Assembly (NCBI GenBank): GCA_024236155.1
Contig: JACKLA010000012.1
Span: 1-9,186 of the forward strand
Length of the DNA: 9,186 nucleotides
DNA from: Sphingomonadaceae bacterium
GTDB taxonomy: Bacteria > Pseudomonadota > Alphaproteobacteria > Sphingomonadales > Sphingomonadaceae
Reading direction: 5' to 3'
Shown here: positions 7,671-9,186 of the stretch, in pieces
How positions within the stretch are numbered: position 1 is the stretch's first letter
Layout: each line of letters begins with the position of its first letter
Program-made: the position numbers and the translations under genes
The notes under the pieces: model-generated
The model's input: only the letters and a program-made list of their open reading frames with translations
What the model was told of the DNA's origin: nothing
Database searches by the model: none

Positions 7671-7691
7671 ATGCGTTTTCCTACAACGCAT
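7671..7691. promoter_or_regulatory. Inverted repeat ATGCGTT-N7-AACGCAT
   Basis: Perfect 7-bp arms (7671-7677 and 7685-7691) around the 7-bp centre TTCCTAC. It abuts the LexA-type box, in the 125-bp gap between the divergent Toprim and transglycosylase genes. It could be an operator for a second dimeric regulator. The regulator is unknown. Confidence 0.45.
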
Positions 7692-7706
7692 GTTCTTTAT
7701 ATGTTC
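7692..7706. promoter_or_regulatory. Candidate LexA (SOS) box GTTC-N7-GTTC
   Basis: GTTC at 7692-7695 and GTTC at 7703-7706 are separated by the seven bases TTTATAT. This matches the known alphaproteobacterial LexA direct-repeat box GTTC-N7-GTTC exactly. The AT-rich spacer contains -10-like hexamers on both strands (TTATAT rightward, TATAAA leftward, each with only a weak -35), so a bound repressor would block transcription of both neighbouring genes. The match is seen; SOS control is inference. Confidence 0.6.
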
Positions 7707-7737
7707 TCAGATGATTCGGCTAGAGAAGGAATCGCCT

Positions 7738-8385
7738 GTGACCAGAAAACCTTTAGCGGCTGCGCTGATCGCAGCGAGTGTGTCCTTTGCTTCCATGGGG
7801 CTGGCGCAAGAAGTGCCTGCACCAGAAGCACCCTCGCCCGGTGGTTATCGAGTCGATGAGAATGCCAGCGGGTTCCAACTTGTCACCCATGGGGTCTGGG
7901 CGGCGGCGGCAACTGGCCGTGAACCTGCCCGACCCGCCGTTGCGCCAGGCAACGCCCCCTTCCAACCACAGAAAACACGATCCGCGACGCCTGCTCCATC
8001 GGGGTTTCGCAGGGCCACCTACCTGCGGCACGTTTACGCTGCAGAGAATCGATACTCCCTTCCAACCGGGTTGCTCGATGCCCTCGTCTGGACCGAATCC
8101 CGATATAATCCCCTTGCAGTAAGCAAAGCTGGTGCAGCGGGTCTTGGCCAACTGATGCCCGGCACAGCGCGCGATCTGGGTGTGGCTAACCGTTTCGATC
8201 CGATTGCGAACATAACGGGGGCCGCGCGCTACCTGCGGCAGATGCTCGACAAGTTCGGAGTGGTGCATCTGGCCCTCGCCGCTTACAACGCAGGCCCCGG
8301 CGCAGTCGAACGTGCTGGTGGGATTCCGCTCAATGGCGAAACCCCCACCTATGTACGAAATGTCCTGCGCCATTGGCAGTTCTGA
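7738..8385 (+). CDS. Secreted lytic transglycosylase, SLT/VirB1-like
   Basis: A 215-residue protein that should cleave the glycan strands of peptidoglycan in the periplasm. It opens with a signal peptide (TRK, hydrophobic LAAALIAASVSFASMGLA, likely cleavage near A23/Q24). A Pro/Ala-rich linker runs to about residue 90, then the SLT domain: catalytic E120 in WTESRYNPLA, GAAGLGQLMPGTARDLG (132-148) and LALAAYNAGPGAVERAGG (178-195), ending PTYVRNVLRHW. All SLT hallmarks are present. I chose GTG at 7738 because AGAAGGA (7724-7730) is 7 nt upstream and the signal peptide begins properly; an ATG at 7711 lacks a ribosome site. Small secreted transglycosylases of this size often serve type IV secretion (VirB1). 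The LexA-type box is centred about 39 bp upstream of the start. Confidence 0.87.
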   Translation: MTRKPLAAALIAASVSFASMGLAQEVPAPEAPSPGGYRVDENASGFQLVTHGVWAAAATGREPARPAVAPGNAPFQPQKTRSATPAPSGFRRATYLRHVYAAENRYSLPTGLLDALVWTESRYNPLAVSKAGAAGLGQLMPGTARDLGVANRFDPIANITGAARYLRQMLDKFGVVHLALAAYNAGPGAVERAGGIPLNGETPTYVRNVLRHWQF

Positions 8386-8399
8386 TCAAGGGGGCTGAA

Positions 8400-8603
8400 G
8401 TGAATCAAACACGCAAGCGCGTGTCTGGGATCCTGAGCCACGGGCAGCGAGGGTTGGTCATTACCACGCCCGAGAACGAACTGTGGGTGCTGGACACCAA
8501 CGATTTCGATCCGGAATTGATCGGAAGGACCGTCATCGCCGAAGGGGTGATCGCTGGTTACGACAGGCTGACGCTCGATTGGATCGGCGAAGCGAACCAT
8601 TGA
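8400..8603 (+). CDS. Small conserved protein, DUF5818-like
   Basis: A 67-residue protein starting GTG at 8400, with AAGGGGG (8388-8394) 5 nt upstream; a TTG at 8373 would overlap the transglycosylase and is less likely. It begins 15 bp after the transglycosylase stop on the same strand, so the two probably share a transcript. The pattern is beta-rich: RVSGILSHGQRGLVITT, ELWVLDT, then LIGRTVIAEGVIAGYDRLTLDWI. This alternation, with an 'LIGRxVxxEG' segment, resembles small OB-like proteins of sphingomonads annotated as DUF5818, recognised from memory of the pattern. There is no signal peptide or membrane segment. No function is known to me. Confidence 0.65.
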   Translation: MNQTRKRVSGILSHGQRGLVITTPENELWVLDTNDFDPELIGRTVIAEGVIAGYDRLTLDWIGEANH

Positions 8604-8808
8604 CGGTTGGTATGGAGAAGCAAGTAGCGCCGCACAGTCCGCTGCCGTCTTGCGCGCGATCCAAGGAGGAGCGCCCTCCCCCGCCGATGGCAAACACTTT
8701 CAATATCGCGAATCACTTTGTGAGCGGGACCGCCCAGGTCTGGCGGCAAACGCCATGTGCCCAGCTCGCAGCCAATGACTGACCTCGAAGCAGCAAAACC
8801 GCATCAAA

Positions 8809-8832
8809 AGCTACCCAGAGAGCTACCCAGGG
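8809..8832. repeat. Two tandem 12-bp repeats AGCTACCCAG(A/G)G
   Basis: AGCTACCCAGAG (8809-8820) is followed directly by AGCTACCCAGGG (8821-8832), differing at one base. A third AGCTA occurs at 8861-8865. They lie 43-66 bp from the tRNA 3' end. Tandem short direct repeats near an att core are typical of arm-type sites for tyrosine integrases; that role is inferred. Confidence 0.6.
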
Positions 8833-8849
8833 CCTGGGCCCCACTGGGG
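8826..8849. repeat. Back-to-back GC-rich palindromes
   Basis: CCCAGG-G-CCTGGG (8826-8838) is followed directly by CCCCA-C-TGGGG (8839-8849). Both are near-perfect palindromes with one central base. They could form cruciforms or bind dimeric proteins. On the minus strand they lie downstream of tRNA-Arg, after a T6 run, in the wrong order for a standard rho-independent terminator. Confidence 0.5.
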
Positions 8850-8874
8850 GGAAGATCATAAGCTATTGAAAAAA

Positions 8875-8905
8875 TGGTGCGCCCGGAACGATTCGAACGT
8901 CCGAC
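8875..8905. other. Putative attachment-site core at the tRNA-Arg 3' end
   Basis: This is inferred only. Integrating elements usually recombine within the T-arm and 3' end of a tRNA and restore the gene at one end. Here the complete tRNA sits between probable mobile genes on the left and a housekeeping-type Nudix gene on the right. The exact core cannot be set because the second copy would lie outside the window. No integrase is present next to this end. Confidence 0.4.
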
Positions 8906-8951
8906 CCTCAGATTCGTAGTCTGATGCTCTATCCAGCTGAGCTACGGGCGC
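8875..8951 (-). tRNA. tRNA-Arg (anticodon ACG)
   Basis: The minus strand folds as a full 77-nt tRNA with encoded CCA. Acceptor GCGCCCG (5' end at 8951) pairs with CGGGCGC, D-stem GCTC with GAGC, anticodon stem TCAGA with TCTGA around loop CTACGAA (anticodon ACG), and T-stem GGACG with CGTTC around TTCGAAT. The discriminator is A and CCA occupies 8877-8875. ACG, read with inosine, decodes CGU/CGC/CGA. It is intact and should be functional. Its 3' end faces the element genes, the polarity expected when an integrase uses the tRNA 3' end as attB. Confidence 0.97.
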
Positions 8952-8996
8952 GCGGTGGACGGGCACATAGGAGCAGGCGTTGCGCTTGGCAATCCC

Positions 8997-9186
8997 CTAT
9001 GCGCCCTGTTCTGCCCTGCAAACGCTCGCGAGCAAATCAACGTCGAGCGGGGGCATCGGCAGGTTACGCATTTCATCCAGCGTGAACCAGCCCAGTTCCC
9101 CGCCTTCAAGCGCGGTGACGGCTGCGTCTGCCGCGTCGAGACTGTAAAGAAGAATGGCAATCGCGCGATCCTCGCCCACTGCAATG
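8997..9186 (-). CDS. Nudix hydrolase, C-terminal fragment (start outside the window)
   Basis: The frame is open from the right window edge to TAG at 8999-8997, giving about 62 residues. The visible part reads GEDRAIAILLYSLD, then GGELGWFTLDEMRNLPMPPLDVDLLASV. The C-terminal pattern 'G.L.W...(E/D)M..LPMPP.D..L' is typical of small MutT/Nudix pyrophosphohydrolases, enzymes that remove damaged or non-canonical nucleoside triphosphates. The Nudix box itself would lie in the missing N-terminal part, so the assignment rests on the tail only. A GTG at 9179 is in frame, but the frame continues upstream and the protein would be too short from there. It reads toward tRNA-Arg on the same strand and is probably host chromosome. 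Confidence 0.55.
   Translation of the reverse strand, partial: IAVGEDRAIAILLYSLDAADAAVTALEGGELGWFTLDEMRNLPMPPLDVDLLASVCRAEQGA

Larger units (their letters stand above)
8604..8874. other. Non-coding element edge
   Basis: I found no convincing gene in these 271 bases. A 56-codon frame from ATG 8612 lacks a ribosome site and recognisable motifs. A small hairpin GGAGG-AGCGC-CCTCC (8665-8679) has no T-run and is not a clear terminator. The right part holds tandem 12-bp repeats and GC-rich palindromes, and an A6 run (8869-8874) directly beside the tRNA 3' end. This composition fits an integrase-binding arm region. Confidence 0.5.

Noticed and set aside
7528..7737. Longer 5' end for the transglycosylase gene
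   Set aside because: It would overlap the divergent Toprim gene and run through the control region; GTG 7738 has a ribosome site and starts a proper signal peptide. ATG 7711 is possible but lacks a ribosome site.
7753..8373. 206-codon minus-strand frame opposite the transglycosylase
   Set aside because: The plus strand shows a signal peptide and complete SLT motifs; the antisense frame has no family features.
8665..8679. Hairpin GGAGG-AGCGC-CCTCC as terminator
   Set aside because: Only 5-bp stem and no following T-run, so not a convincing rho-independent terminator.
8612..8782. Possible 56-codon gene after the DUF5818-like gene
   Set aside because: No ribosome site near ATG 8612, no known motif; the GGAGG at 8665-8669 is too far from the next ATG (8687).
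1..9186. CRISPR array or integrase/transposase gene
   Set aside because: No regularly spaced long repeats were seen, and none of the translated frames shows tyrosine or serine recombinase or transposase motifs.

Overview
The window looks like the end of an integrated mobile element (ICE, IME or integrated plasmid) in an alphaproteobacterium, most likely a sphingomonad (Sphingomonadales, e.g. a Novosphingobium or Erythrobacter relative). The reasons are high GC content, the gene set (Toprim/CHC2 primase-like protein, strawberry-notch helicase, large ParB-like protein), an alphaproteobacterial LexA-type box (GTTC-N7-GTTC), and a tRNA-Arg gene at one edge in the polarity expected for a site-specific integrant. 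The genus is inference.

Layout, left to right. Positions 1-1486 (minus) hold a 3'-truncated gene for a large ParB/Srx-fold protein. Positions 1487-1805 are a regulatory gap with palindromes, repeats and a good sigma70-type promoter. Positions 1806-2389 (plus) hold a HigB-HigA toxin-antitoxin pair. Positions 2408-6643 (minus) encode a 1411-residue protein with an N-terminal adenine-methyltransferase-like domain and a strawberry-notch SF2 helicase. Positions 6716-7612 (minus) encode a CHC2 zinc-finger/Toprim primase-like protein. Positions 7613-7737 are a divergent control region with a candidate LexA box and an adjacent inverted repeat. Positions 7738-8385 (plus) encode a secreted lytic transglycosylase, followed by a small 67-residue protein at 8400-8603. 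Positions 8604-8874 are non-coding and contain tandem 12-bp repeats and GC-rich palindromes. Positions 8875-8951 (minus) are tRNA-Arg(ACG). Positions 8997-9186 (minus) are the C-terminal end of a probable Nudix hydrolase, which I take to be host chromosome.

How it fits together: Toprim protein, methyltransferase-helicase and ParB lie in the same direction and look like one DNA-processing and maintenance module of the element. The lytic transglycosylase could open peptidoglycan for a transfer apparatus. HigBA sits on the opposite strand inside the module and would act as an addiction cassette. The two most informative regulatory signals are the LexA-type box between the Toprim and transglycosylase genes, which suggests SOS control, and the operator/promoter of higBA, where the -10 box is so close to the toxin start that the mRNA should be nearly leaderless. 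No integrase, relaxase or T4SS gene is visible in the window.
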